From: Lachnospiraceae bacterium
Lineage (GTDB): Bacteria > Bacillota > Clostridia > Lachnospirales > Lachnospiraceae
Assembly: GCA_910574885.1 (NCBI GenBank)
Contig: CAJTDD010000018.1
Coordinates: 40,462 to 104,461 of the forward strand
Length of the DNA: 64,000 bases
Direction of reading: 5' to 3'
A program made the translations under genes and the position numbers. Each line of letters starts with the position of its first letter. The stretch's first letter is position 1. The notes under the pieces are model-generated. The model made no database searches. It was not told the origin of the DNA and was given only the letters and a program-made list of their open reading frames with translations. Below are positions 1 to 8,374 of this stretch, in pieces.

Positions 1-1104
1 TTTACGGCCCAGAAGCCGACCAAGACTCTGGCCAACGCTTTCATCAATGACATCACCTTCGAGTCCCTTCTAATTATAAAGGATGCCTTTGGCGGATCGA
101 TTGAAGGCTTTAATACAAAATACCCCACCGAATTCAACGAGCATCCACTATTCTCGTTCCGAAGCACGGTAATGGATTTCGAGCCGCAACTGTTAGAAAA
201 TGAACTTACCTTTTTCAACCAGTACAGCTATAAGGACGAAGACAAGGGGATAGAAGGCGACATTACGGTAAAATATAATCCGGACGTGGATCTTCCAAGT
301 ACAGTCACGGAAAAAAATCTCTCTAAGATTATGAAAGAGTTCCAGATTAACCTGAAACAGCGGGAACTGGATATGAAAGACCGAGAGATTATGACGCAGC
401 TCTTTAACCTGATCAATGGAGAAACGCTTTCAACCCAGCACATCCGGGTTGATTTAAGGGAATTTACAAGAAGGGTTTTCAATATCCGGGTTCCAAAGAA
501 AAAACACTATGAAGACATTGGAAACCGGCTGGAAAAACTGAAAAACTATGATTATACGATTACTGTGCGGAGCCGGGAGACCGGTGAACTTATTGAAACA
601 ACATCCCTTGGATTGCTGAATTACCTGTACATCAACTTCCAGGAGAATTATTTCCAATACACCCCTTCTGAGCAGTGGATCCGCACCTATGTCCAGAAAA
701 AGTACATCAATATTTTAACAGACTCCTATAAAAGTGTTGACTCTCCGCAGACAAAGGGCATCATGATGATCCTTCAACAGGAGCGCCTTACGGAATATGC
801 AAAGAACTCCTATACCAAGACCCTTCCGCTGAATTATTTCCGCCTTCACATGAAACTTCAGAAAATCGGAAACGCTGCCCTGGTCAAAGAGCTGACAAAC
901 CATATGTCCATATTGAAATCAGAGCAGATTGTAATTAAAGATTTTGAGTTTATCAATAAAAACTCTGCTGTTACAATCCAGTTCCTCCCACTGGACTCCA
1001 AAGAACTGATTGCTTATGAGTTTAATACAAAAGCGCTTGATGATCCTTCAAAGATTATTGATGTAGAATGTGTCGATATCACAAAAACCGCAGGAGCAGA
1101 TTAA
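1..1104 (+). CDS. Plasmid replication initiator-like protein (5' end outside window)
   Basis: The frame is open from base 1, so the gene is cut by the window edge and the ATG at 172 is internal; 367 codons are visible. I see no enzyme motif. The protein is charged and mostly helical, with two winged-helix-like halves (roughly residues 115-200 and 240-340 of the visible part), as expected of iteron-binding initiators of the Rep_3/RepB type. The strongest support is position: it ends 26 bp before a 1.1-kb array of direct repeats, followed by DnaA-box-like inverted repeats, which is the usual rep-iteron-origin layout. Rep identity is inferred from context and fold, not from a decisive motif. A different DNA-binding plasmid protein remains possible. 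Confidence 0.6.
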   Translation, partial: FTAQKPTKTLANAFINDITFESLLIIKDAFGGSIEGFNTKYPTEFNEHPLFSFRSTVMDFEPQLLENELTFFNQYSYKDEDKGIEGDITVKYNPDVDLPSTVTEKNLSKIMKEFQINLKQRELDMKDREIMTQLFNLINGETLSTQHIRVDLREFTRRVFNIRVPKKKHYEDIGNRLEKLKNYDYTITVRSRETGELIETTSLGLLNYLYINFQENYFQYTPSEQWIRTYVQKKYINILTDSYKSVDSPQTKGIMMILQQERLTEYAKNSYTKTLPLNYFRLHMKLQKIGNAALVKELTNHMSILKSEQIVIKDFEFINKNSAVTIQFLPLDSKELIAYEFNTKALDDPSKIIDVECVDITKTAGAD

Positions 1105-1130
1105 GCTTTCTGCGGTTTCTTGCCCTTAAA

Positions 1131-2240
1131 ACTTTGTCGCTATCTCAATCCGGAACTTTGTCTCCATCTTCCATCACCTATACCGCATATCTCGATTTTG
1201 TCGTTATCTTTTGCTGATATACCCCTCATTTTTATCATTTAGTCCGCTTTTTTGGGTGCACTTTTTATCTCTATATGCTCCGATTCATCATTTAGTCCGT
1301 TTTTGAGGGTATGTTTTTCTGCTACTCTTTATACCAAACTTACTTTTAGTCCGCTTTTTACGGCACATTTTTTCAGTCTGTACACATTCCCGGTTTCTAT
1401 TTAGTCCGCTAATCCGGGTGCATTTTTCATGAATCTGTATCCCTGCCCCTTTATTTAGTCCACTTTTTCAAGCTCATTTTTTCTATCCATTCCGTTCTCG
1501 TTCCCCCATTTAGTCCGCTTTTTCAGGTGTTCTTTTTCACGGAAGGCTGCCGCCATCTGCACCGGATATCACAATAACTGCCGCCATTTAAATACAAATT
1601 TTAATTTTGTCGCTATCTTTATCATTCTGTACCAGATAAACTGATTTTGTCGCTATCTTTTTGTTTCAGATAGCAGATCCATTAATTTTGTCGCTATCTT
1701 TCCCACGATTCACCCCACAAAAAATGAATTTAGTCCGCTTTTTTAGGTGTTTTTTTCTATTTTTTTTCATTTAGTCCGCTTTTTAAGGGTACTTTTTTCT
1801 TTCAAATTTATTCAGTCTGTTATTTTGGGTGTATTTTTTCTGATTTTTTTATTCAGTCCGTTTTAAAGGGTACACTTTTTTCATTGTATGATTTCCCCCA
1901 AAAAATATATCTTTCCCCCAATACAGATCTTTTGAGGAAAATTTGAGAACTCAGCCCTGATTCCTGTTAAAATCTTCTATTTAGTCCGTTTTTTACGGCT
2001 TCTTTTTTATAATCTATCATGATTTCCCAATTTAGTCCATAAAAAATGGCTCATTTTTATAAAAAATTTTTTTCACTTTTTTTCTAAAAAGTCCCGAATC
2101 CTTAAAAACCCCGTAAAATCAAGGCTTTTCCGCATTTTCCCATTTTCTTGTATCATAAATTTGCAGAAAAAATATATTTAAAATCCCCTTTAAACACATA
2201 GTTTTTTCAATTTAGTCCGCTTTTTCGGGTGCGACTTTTT
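1131..2240. repeat. Iteron array with two interleaved repeat families, probable replication origin
   Basis: This gene-free stretch is filled with direct repeats. Family A (consensus ATTTTGTCGCTATCTT) occurs six times, near 1131, 1154, 1194, 1603, 1643 and 1684. Family B (consensus TTTAGTCCGCTTTTT, then GGGTG about 2 bp on and a T-run) occurs about 13 times, near 1236, 1290, 1344, 1399, 1453, 1509, 1729, 1769, 1810, 1851, 1979, 2029 and 2209. Some copies are degenerate (CAGTCTG, TCCAT, TCCAC). B copies sit about 40-54 bp apart in runs, roughly 4-5 helical turns. All copies of both families are in the same orientation. The array lies between the Rep-like gene and the 2.6-kb regulator, which fits an iteron-controlled origin with two binding proteins or two recognition modes. 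Confidence 0.8.
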
Positions 2241-2290
2241 GATTTTACAAATCCCAAAATATGTAGTATATTTAGAATGTTGATAAAAAA

Positions 2291-2339
2291 ATGTGAATAA
2301 CTTTGTGAAATTTGGCGGTTTCAAAAAAGTTATTCACAT
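2291..2339. promoter_or_regulatory. Inverted repeat of DnaA-box-like sites
   Basis: A perfect 14-bp inverted repeat (ATGTGAATAACTTT at 2291-2304 and its complement at 2326-2339) encloses a 21-bp spacer. Each arm holds TTATTCACA, one base from the DnaA box TTATCCACA. GGCGGTTT occurs in the spacer and again near 2372. Position after the iterons and before an AT-rich tract suggests host DnaA loading at the plasmid origin. It could instead be an operator for the gene at 2582. Confidence 0.5.
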
Positions 2340-2581
2340 CGAATATAAAATATACTTACAGTAGCTTTTCTTGGCGGTTTAGCTACTACTACAATATCAA
2401 TCAGAGATCAATCATATATACTGCTATTGACCAATGGCTGATACTGCATTAATATTATAGACTATTCTTTCTCTATTTTCAAGTATTATTGCCGAATCAG
2501 TCAATATTGGGTGTTTTTGTGGTACAGTCACATATTTTTATTGTTTGTCCTGAATCAATATTCTGACATGAGGTGATTAGC

Positions 2582-3826
2582 TTGGAATTATCAAAATATG
2601 CACGGATTGGTAAAGCTCCTTTTATCAAAGCAATCGGAATTCAGAAAAACCATAAAGAAGTCATATATACAGAAAGCCAGGAACTGGATTATGCAGCGTC
2701 TGGCTGTTTTGCGTGCGATAATTACAAGAACATTGATTTTTATGAGTTTATGCCGGAGGAGATTCAGAAAGAAGCCAAGAACCGTTGTAAGAACTGCCCC
2801 TGTGCCGTTTACAAAACAGTTGTACATGAAACGTGTAAAAGCGTAAACGAGAAAAATATCTTTGGAAATGCCAAAAGGTTAAAATCCATAGCCTTAAAGC
2901 TGCTGCTCATCTATCATTTTGCCAGTCCTGATGAGCATGGCTTAGTTCGCGGCCTTTCCCCCAGAGAGCTGGCCGGCATGCTTGATTGCACCGTCCGTTC
3001 CGTTAAAAATGCTAATTCTGTATTGCAGGAATATGGATATATTATGTGTTCATCTGATGGACTTTCTAAAAAAAGGATCCAGGTCATCCTGACCGAATAT
3101 GAAACATATTCTCTTCCTGCTGATAAAGGCGGCCGGGGATATGCCACATTTAATTATGAATGTCTGGAGAAGCTGATTCAGATTACAGACCTGAACCAGC
3201 TCCGGATTTTTCTGCGCGCTGCTTTAGATATTGATACGAACCGTAATCCGGAAAAAGAACTGACTGTCACGCAGGATTATGATTTCCTGCGCCGTTTTCT
3301 TCCTAACTACTGTAAGCCAGGAATCATACGGCATGCTTTATCTTCTGTTTCGGAGCTTTTTTCGGTCGCTTTTGACGGTGACGAAGAACATATCCATTTA
3401 AAAATGAATCCCCTCTGCCATGGCCGCAGGAATTATGATAAGAATGTTGCACAGAATACTTCCCTTATAAAAGATTACATTTCCAGCCTCGATAAAGCAA
3501 TGGACTGTATAAACCAGAGTATCCTTACAAAAATCCGGCCCGACGAGGCTGACGCATCCTTTTTGGCCCAGGAGGGAATTCTGACCAAAACTCTGACAAA
3601 GCTGGATAAATCCTTATTTGTTCCTTTCCACTTATCCGCAAAGGAATATAAGGACTTAGGGGTTCTCTGCACTACATATACATTTGATGCAGTCAAAAAC
3701 TGTATCGGTTATGTTTATGAAAATTATAACTCACAGTTTAAAGTCACAAGCATAGGTGCCCTTATACGGACCATTCTCCACGATAAGAATAACCGGCAGG
3801 AATCTTCATTATTCCAGACGGCATAA
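2582..3826 (+). CDS. Zinc-finger / winged-helix plasmid regulator or replication protein
   Basis: A 414-residue protein. I chose the TTG at 2582 because GAGGTGA at 2570-2576 lies five bases upstream; a GTG at 2573 would sit inside that ribosome site. The N-terminus has a paired-cysteine cluster (CFAC near residue 42, CKNC-PC near residue 70) typical of a structural zinc site. A helix-turn-helix follows around residues 120-160 (LSPRELAGMLDCTVRSVKNA), with a wing-like segment after it. The rest is helical with no recognised motif. Its position immediately downstream of the iteron/DnaA-box region suggests control of replication or an accessory initiator role. I do not recognise the family. Confidence 0.7.
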   Translation: MELSKYARIGKAPFIKAIGIQKNHKEVIYTESQELDYAASGCFACDNYKNIDFYEFMPEEIQKEAKNRCKNCPCAVYKTVVHETCKSVNEKNIFGNAKRLKSIALKLLLIYHFASPDEHGLVRGLSPRELAGMLDCTVRSVKNANSVLQEYGYIMCSSDGLSKKRIQVILTEYETYSLPADKGGRGYATFNYECLEKLIQITDLNQLRIFLRAALDIDTNRNPEKELTVTQDYDFLRRFLPNYCKPGIIRHALSSVSELFSVAFDGDEEHIHLKMNPLCHGRRNYDKNVAQNTSLIKDYISSLDKAMDCINQSILTKIRPDEADASFLAQEGILTKTLTKLDKSLFVPFHLSAKEYKDLGVLCTTYTFDAVKNCIGYVYENYNSQFKVTSIGALIRTILHDKNNRQESSLFQTA

Positions 3827-4605
3827 TGGGTCTTTTTGTTGTGCCCTTTTTTATTTCCAGCCAGTGATTCCCCTTCTTTTAGCCGGAAAATCAATAAATC
3901 TATTCCATTTTTGAAAGGATAACTTTTCCTTACCCTATAAAAACTATTTTGCGATTCATCCATATCTATTGTTATGGGAACAAAATGGAAAATTTTCATC
4001 CACAAGTGAAAAATATCATTCTTCTGCGAAAATTTTCATCTACATTATAAAAAAAACTTCCACAGAGGCATACTTTCATCCTCACTGGAAGTTTCTCTCC
4101 CGTCTATAATTCCATTTTCCCTTGTAAATACGGGGTTTTTCATATTCAGCATTTATCAATTATATATATAACTATATATGAATTATATTATGATAAATAT
4201 ATTTATATAAGGTTTTACTCCCCTCCCCATACATATATCCACAGAATAATTTTATCAGATTCATAGAACGATTTTAGTATAACATGTTTTTACATTAAAT
4301 TATAGTTTATTTTCAGAATACCCCATAATCCCATAATCATAGATGAGGTATTCTGAACTACTTAACGTATATATTCTATTTTACAAAAAAACAACCCACA
4401 GACATCTATATATTTTGCTGCAATCACGTATACAGGATACAGATTTGTCTTAAAAGAATAGGAATCAGACGTTCTTTCACAGCATTCCAGAATTGTTGCA
4501 AATAAGAAATGTTTTCTCTTCGCATTCTTATATTTCCATTTATAGTAACCTGTCTGGGAAAATATATAGCTATAATCATACCATACAGCAGGAAGATTGG
4601 CAGAG
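3827..4605. other. AT-rich intergenic region with 40-bp periodic motifs and a hairpin
   Basis: No convincing gene lies in these 780 bp. TTTCATC recurs at 3994, 4034 and 4074, exactly 40 bp apart, and the first two share the longer GAAAATTTTCATC. A hairpin (AAACTTCCA at 4054-4062, TGGAAGTTT at 4086-4094) overlaps the last copy. Further on is a very AT-rich stretch with TATATA runs (4155-4215) and a TATCCACAG-like DnaA half-box near 4226. This could be an origin accessory region or the shared 3' boundary of two convergent transcripts (2582 plus, 4606 minus). Confidence 0.45.
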
Positions 4606-5979
4606 TTAAAGATGACCTCCGAGTAAGCTTAGTATATAATCATCCATTCCGTCATCGGTCTCTTCCTTCACATCCTGTGCCGGAACCAGGCCGGCCTGCT
4701 CATTTTCAAATGTTTCTGTGTCAACTGTAAATGGATTTTCATCCATGTCTGAGCCTGTATGAAAACTGTCATCGGAATCATTGACGATGTTATCGTTTAA
4801 TTCAATTTTGTCGGAATCTTCTTTATGCACAGAACCGCATTCATGACTGAGTATTTTTTCCTCCAAAACACTGATTCGTTGAAGCAACACTGCTGTGTCA
4901 CTTTGAGGGAGTTTTATGTTGCAACATTTTATCAGGTATACAAGGACGTCCATATAAGGATTCAGACTGTTCCTTATTTTTTCACGAAGAATACTGAATT
5001 GCTCCACATACCAGAATAATATTTCAATTTGGCAGGAACTAATTATTTCATACAGTGCATCCTGATATTCTTTTGTATTATATAAAGCTGCAGTTCCAGA
5101 TGATGCAGAAAGAACGATCCCATCCGTACAGCATTGGAGTATATGATCGACCAGCTGCACCAAATTTTTCCCTTCTTCGCAGATTCTCTGAAGCAAGAGG
5201 ATTGCCTGCCTGCCGTCACCATTTACAAGCGAACGCATGATCTGCAAAGCAACCTCGCTATCCATAAGGCAAAGGGATTTCATCACATGCTCTACTGTTA
5301 CTTTTTCACAGGAGATCATTAGCTTTTCTGTGATACTGAGGGCATCCCTCATAGACCCGTCAGCCTGTTTTGCGATCAGCTTTATGGCATCATCCTCATA
5401 CTGTTTTCCCATTTCAGTTAAAACGAAGGACAGTCTGCCGCAGATGACATCAATTGATATAGTCCGGAACTGGTAAATAGAACATCTGGAACGTATAGTT
5501 GCAGGAATTTTATGCATTTCTGTCGTACAGAGTATGAACAGACAATGTTCCGGCGGTTCCTCGATTGTTTTCAGGAGTGCGTCAAATGCAGCTGCTGAAA
5601 GATTATGTACTTCATCTATGATATATATCTTTTTCGGCAATATGGTAGGCATATACTGGGCTGATACAATAAGTTCCTTTATGTCTGTAATAGAGTTATG
5701 CGATGCCGCATCCATTTCAATACAGTCTAATGTTTTTCCTTCCAGAATCGACCTGCAGTTTTTGCATTGATTGCAGGGACCGTTTTCACTTGGGGCCTCA
5801 CAGCATACTGTTCTTGCAAGGATACGTGCAATGGTCGTCTTTCCTGTTCCCCTGTGGCCTGCAAAAAGATAGGCAGAATCAAATTTTTTTGTTTTACACT
5901 GTTCTTTCAGCGTTAAGATATTATTTTCCTGCCCTACTACTTCTTTGAATGTTTGCGGCCTATATGTTGAGTATAACAT
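4606..5979 (-). CDS. dnaX: DNA polymerase III gamma/tau-type clamp-loader ATPase
   Basis: 457 residues, shorter than most chromosomal DnaX. Walker A is GHRGTGKT near residue 42. The four-cysteine zinc module (CC, CNQC, C) lies at about 59-77, the Walker B segment IIDEVH near 121 and the sensor/arginine-finger motif RSRC near 163, so the ATPase core looks intact. The C-terminus is a short acidic tail instead of a full tau domain V, so it may act as a gamma form. Start ATG 5979 has AAAGGAGG upstream. It is the last gene of a minus-strand operon that also encodes delta-prime. It presumably loads the sliding clamp during replication of this replicon. No A-rich slippery heptamer suggesting tau/gamma frameshifting stands out. 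Confidence 0.9.
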   Translation of the reverse strand: MLYSTYRPQTFKEVVGQENNILTLKEQCKTKKFDSAYLFAGHRGTGKTTIARILARTVCCEAPSENGPCNQCKNCRSILEGKTLDCIEMDAASHNSITDIKELIVSAQYMPTILPKKIYIIDEVHNLSAAAFDALLKTIEEPPEHCLFILCTTEMHKIPATIRSRCSIYQFRTISIDVICGRLSFVLTEMGKQYEDDAIKLIAKQADGSMRDALSITEKLMISCEKVTVEHVMKSLCLMDSEVALQIMRSLVNGDGRQAILLLQRICEEGKNLVQLVDHILQCCTDGIVLSASSGTAALYNTKEYQDALYEIISSCQIEILFWYVEQFSILREKIRNSLNPYMDVLVYLIKCCNIKLPQSDTAVLLQRISVLEEKILSHECGSVHKEDSDKIELNDNIVNDSDDSFHTGSDMDENPFTVDTETFENEQAGLVPAQDVKEETDDGMDDYILSLLGGHL

Positions 5980-5992
5980 AAAATTCCTCCTT

Positions 5993-6205
5993 TTATTTTA
6001 TTTGGATTATATATCGTATCAGATTGAAATAATCGTTTTTCGTATAGGAACGTTGAGCCATGGATAAATGCTCCAGTCCATATTCCATGATTTCTAATGC
6101 TTGTGCTCTTGTATATAACGTATCCGGGAAGGGATATCCCTTACTGGGAACTTTCCGGGGAGATTCTGCTAAAAACTGATAAAAAGGATATAAGAATGTA
6201 TTCAT
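5993..6205 (-). CDS. Small protein overlapping the 3' end of delta-prime (or its displaced C-terminus)
   Basis: A 70-residue frame whose ATG (6205) overlaps the end of the delta-prime gene in another frame. GAAGGG just upstream could serve as a coupled ribosome site. In this frame a stop directly precedes the ATG, yet removing one base from the A3 run there would fuse the two frames into a delta-prime of about 258 residues, closer to the family's usual size. The sequence is helical (LYPFYQFLAES, YTRAQALEIMEYGLEHL), like the C-terminal helical domain of clamp-loader subunits. Either a real overlapping gene or the C-terminal half of a frameshifted holB. Confidence 0.5.
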   Translation of the reverse strand: MNTFLYPFYQFLAESPRKVPSKGYPFPDTLYTRAQALEIMEYGLEHLSMAQRSYTKNDYFNLIRYIIQIK

Positions 6206-6767
6206 TTATCCCTTCCATAGATGCAGTAATGGAATAAGGAGCATTTTCCGTTAAAAAACCTACGAAGCCAATACAATCCTTATCAATTTTTAATTCCTTC
6301 AGATATTTTTCCATCGCTTCTTCCCTAAGCGGGTGAAAAAGGACAGAATAACAGCGGCTTTTGATGGTATCGAGCAGGCTGTCTTTTTCCGAGACAATAA
6401 TCAGCTTATTACTTGAAGCTCTGTCTTCTAATAGTTTTAAAAGACGGTTTTGTGCTGTCCTCGATACAGTATGGGCACAAAAAAGAATAAATACTTTTAC
6501 ATCTCCAATACTGTTACGGCGGCTCGCTTCGAGAAGCTGTTCAATATCATCTACTTTCAGGGCCGATTGGGTTGTCTGGTAATAGTCGGGATTTTTTTCT
6601 AAGTCTGACTCCTGGCACTTTAGAAGCTTTGCAGCTATATATCTTGCCGCAAGCTCTTGCCCAAGCCCTGGAATACCCTGTAGTATAATACCCGGCGGTT
6701 CGGTCAGTGAGAGATAATTTTCAATCTCGTCCATTGTATCTTTATTTATGTATAGATGTTGGTGCAT
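6141..6767 (-). CDS. holB: DNA polymerase III delta-prime-like clamp-loader subunit
   Basis: About 208 residues from ATG 6767, with GGAGG eight bases upstream; a TTG two codons earlier is less likely. The P-loop position reads GIPGLGQELAAR, a degenerate Walker A that lacks the GKT lysine, as is normal for delta-prime. The region VFILFCAHTVSRTAQNRLLKLLED corresponds to the sensor-1/lid part, and IKSRC near residue 140 is the conserved SRC motif. The C-terminal collar domain seems to be missing or carried by the overlapping small frame. It overlaps the upstream YhaM-like gene and sits directly before dnaX, so the two subunits are co-transcribed. Confidence 0.75.
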   Translation of the reverse strand: MHQHLYINKDTMDEIENYLSLTEPPGIILQGIPGLGQELAARYIAAKLLKCQESDLEKNPDYYQTTQSALKVDDIEQLLEASRRNSIGDVKVFILFCAHTVSRTAQNRLLKLLEDRASSNKLIIVSEKDSLLDTIKSRCYSVLFHPLREEAMEKYLKELKIDKDCIGFVGFLTENAPYSITASMEGINEYILISFLSVFSRISPESSQ

Positions 6768-7755
6768 TTCCAATTCCTCCTTGTAGGTTCGTTTTAGACA
6801 AATATAAATAGTTATTGAGTTTTGAAACGTATACTGCCCCGCTTTTCTGCTGGTTTTCTGTCATATAAAATTCCATATTACTGATCTGCAAATAAGATGT
6901 GTATGCAAGGTTCAATATTAATGCTTCCCGGTTCATAGCCTTCCATCTTTCCTTTTTATAAGCAGTTTGGATTACATTATAAAGAAGATTTTTATCTTCT
7001 GTCGAAATATGGTGTTTCATTTCTTTTATATATGATTCAATGATCTGTATGCTTAGGATATCTTTAGGGAGCAGCGCATACTCACTGACTTTTTCCGCTT
7101 CGGGAAAAGGTGTATAAAGGTTTGTAGTTCCGATGCCGAACAGAAGGGAGCCAGTGATTAGCAAGTCTTCCTGATATGGAATCTTGAGGTCCGGATGGTA
7201 TGCGTACATCTTTTGTGAACGTATAATCTGGATTGCAATGCTTGTGACAGATACGGTCTGGACGAGCAGGGCGCCGTTATATGCGCCCGAACAGGTCAGG
7301 CCGGCAGGAGTTTCAGCCAGCCTGTTTTTTTGACCTTTCAATACCAGATTTAATAGTTCCCGGAAGGGGGCATGTGTGACTAAACTGCTCTGTTTATCTA
7401 GCAGGTTTAAATAATGTTCTTTTTCCAGCTCATTTAAACCGTCAATAAAGCTGCTGAGTGAATACTCGGTTACAGGGCTTATTTTTTGAATTGTGAACTC
7501 TAACTGGTTCTTGTAGTTTTTTAGCACCTCGCCCCATATTTTGATGACTTTGCCTTTAAATTGAAGGTATCTCTCGTCTATATTATTTTCCCATATCCGT
7601 CCGTAGATAACGCCGGTTTTATCCTGGAGTTTCAGGAACAGATATGGGATTCCATTTCCTTCTGTATAGCTTAAGGCAATTTCCTTTAGATAAAACTCTT
7701 CTTCCAGTTCTTCTGCCAGATGTTCAGACAGATGCGATATGTAGATCTTTTTCAT
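6742..7755 (-). CDS. YhaM-like OB-fold/HD protein with a degenerate HD site
   Basis: 337 residues from ATG 7755 (AGGAG nine bases upstream). The N-terminal ~100 residues look like an OB-fold nucleic-acid domain (FLKLQDKTGVIYGRIW, FKGKVIKIWGEV). The remainder aligns by eye with the HD domain of YhaM-type 3'-5' exoribonucleases: a GGLLEHTLSV-like segment reads NGALLVQTVSV and the LLHDIGK-like segment reads LLFGIGTTN. The expected metal ligands (H, HD) are therefore replaced, so it is probably an inactive, nucleic-acid-binding derivative. It overlaps genes on both sides by 31 and 26 bp, showing tight coupling in the clamp-loader operon. Assignment rests on motif layout only. Confidence 0.6.
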   Translation of the reverse strand: MKKIYISHLSEHLAEELEEEFYLKEIALSYTEGNGIPYLFLKLQDKTGVIYGRIWENNIDERYLQFKGKVIKIWGEVLKNYKNQLEFTIQKISPVTEYSLSSFIDGLNELEKEHYLNLLDKQSSLVTHAPFRELLNLVLKGQKNRLAETPAGLTCSGAYNGALLVQTVSVTSIAIQIIRSQKMYAYHPDLKIPYQEDLLITGSLLFGIGTTNLYTPFPEAEKVSEYALLPKDILSIQIIESYIKEMKHHISTEDKNLLYNVIQTAYKKERWKAMNREALILNLAYTSYLQISNMEFYMTENQQKSGAVYVSKLNNYLYLSKTNLQGGIGNAPTSIHK

Positions 7756-8374
7756 ATACATCTTCTCCTATTTTATAAGATATATTTTTCATTCTGTCTA
7801 ATAAGTTTGTATAATATTCCCCAATCATACTGTTTAGGATTTTATCATCCGGGTAAGCGAAATAATGGGTTTCTTCAGGCTTTAGAAGGGAACTGACAAT
7901 GTGAAGATTGCGGAATAAATGTATTTCGCCACACCGTGCAAAAATCTCACACTTTCTTAGAAAATAGTTAAGATTATATTTTCCCTTTTTTGGCAGAATT
8001 TCCTTTCCATCCTTGCGTTCTTTTTCTACAGAAGATATCAGAAGCTGCTGATATTGCAGTGCAACCTGGTCAAATTCACATTTCATGGACAGGTCGCCGA
8101 GCATATCATCGAGCATATGAAAATATTCATGGATAAAAGATGTTGGATGCCTGAAATCAACTACCATAGTATCGATGGAGGGATAATACAGACCAGTTGC
8201 ATGGTGTTTACCAAGTTTCCGAAAACGCAGAGCAACGTTTTTGTTCATATAGCCATTGAAAATATTTTGATTTAATTTCTTGAATTCTTCCGTTATGGAA
8301 TCAACCAGATTCAGGTCTACATCTTCGTCAAATTCGATAAAGCCGAAATATGTGTTTAATTCTGAGGATTTCAT
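7724..8374 (-). CDS. Zincin-like putative metalloprotease
   Basis: 216 residues. Residues ~80-90 read FIHEYFHMLD, an HExxH zinc motif, and a later CEIFARCGE segment (about residue 142) resembles the third-ligand glutamate helix (E-[VIL]-FAR) of zincin domains found in phage and mobile-element proteins. There is no signal peptide, so it should act in the cytoplasm. The ATG follows the stop of the upstream gene directly and the 3' end overlaps the YhaM-like gene. Why a peptidase is co-expressed with a clamp loader is unknown; processing of a replicon or host protein is possible. Confidence 0.65.
   Translation of the reverse strand: MKSSELNTYFGFIEFDEDVDLNLVDSITEEFKKLNQNIFNGYMNKNVALRFRKLGKHHATGLYYPSIDTMVVDFRHPTSFIHEYFHMLDDMLGDLSMKCEFDQVALQYQQLLISSVEKERKDGKEILPKKGKYNLNYFLRKCEIFARCGEIHLFRNLHIVSSLLKPEETHYFAYPDDKILNSMIGEYYTNLLDRMKNISYKIGEDVYEKDLHIASV

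Noticed and set aside
1131..2240. Repeat array as CRISPR
   Set aside because: The repeats are short, degenerate, irregularly spaced and without uniform unique spacers or cas genes; the rep/par context fits iterons.
4606..5979. Programmed tau/gamma frameshift in dnaX
   Set aside because: No A-AAA-AAG slippery site with downstream stem was seen in frame, and the protein is short.
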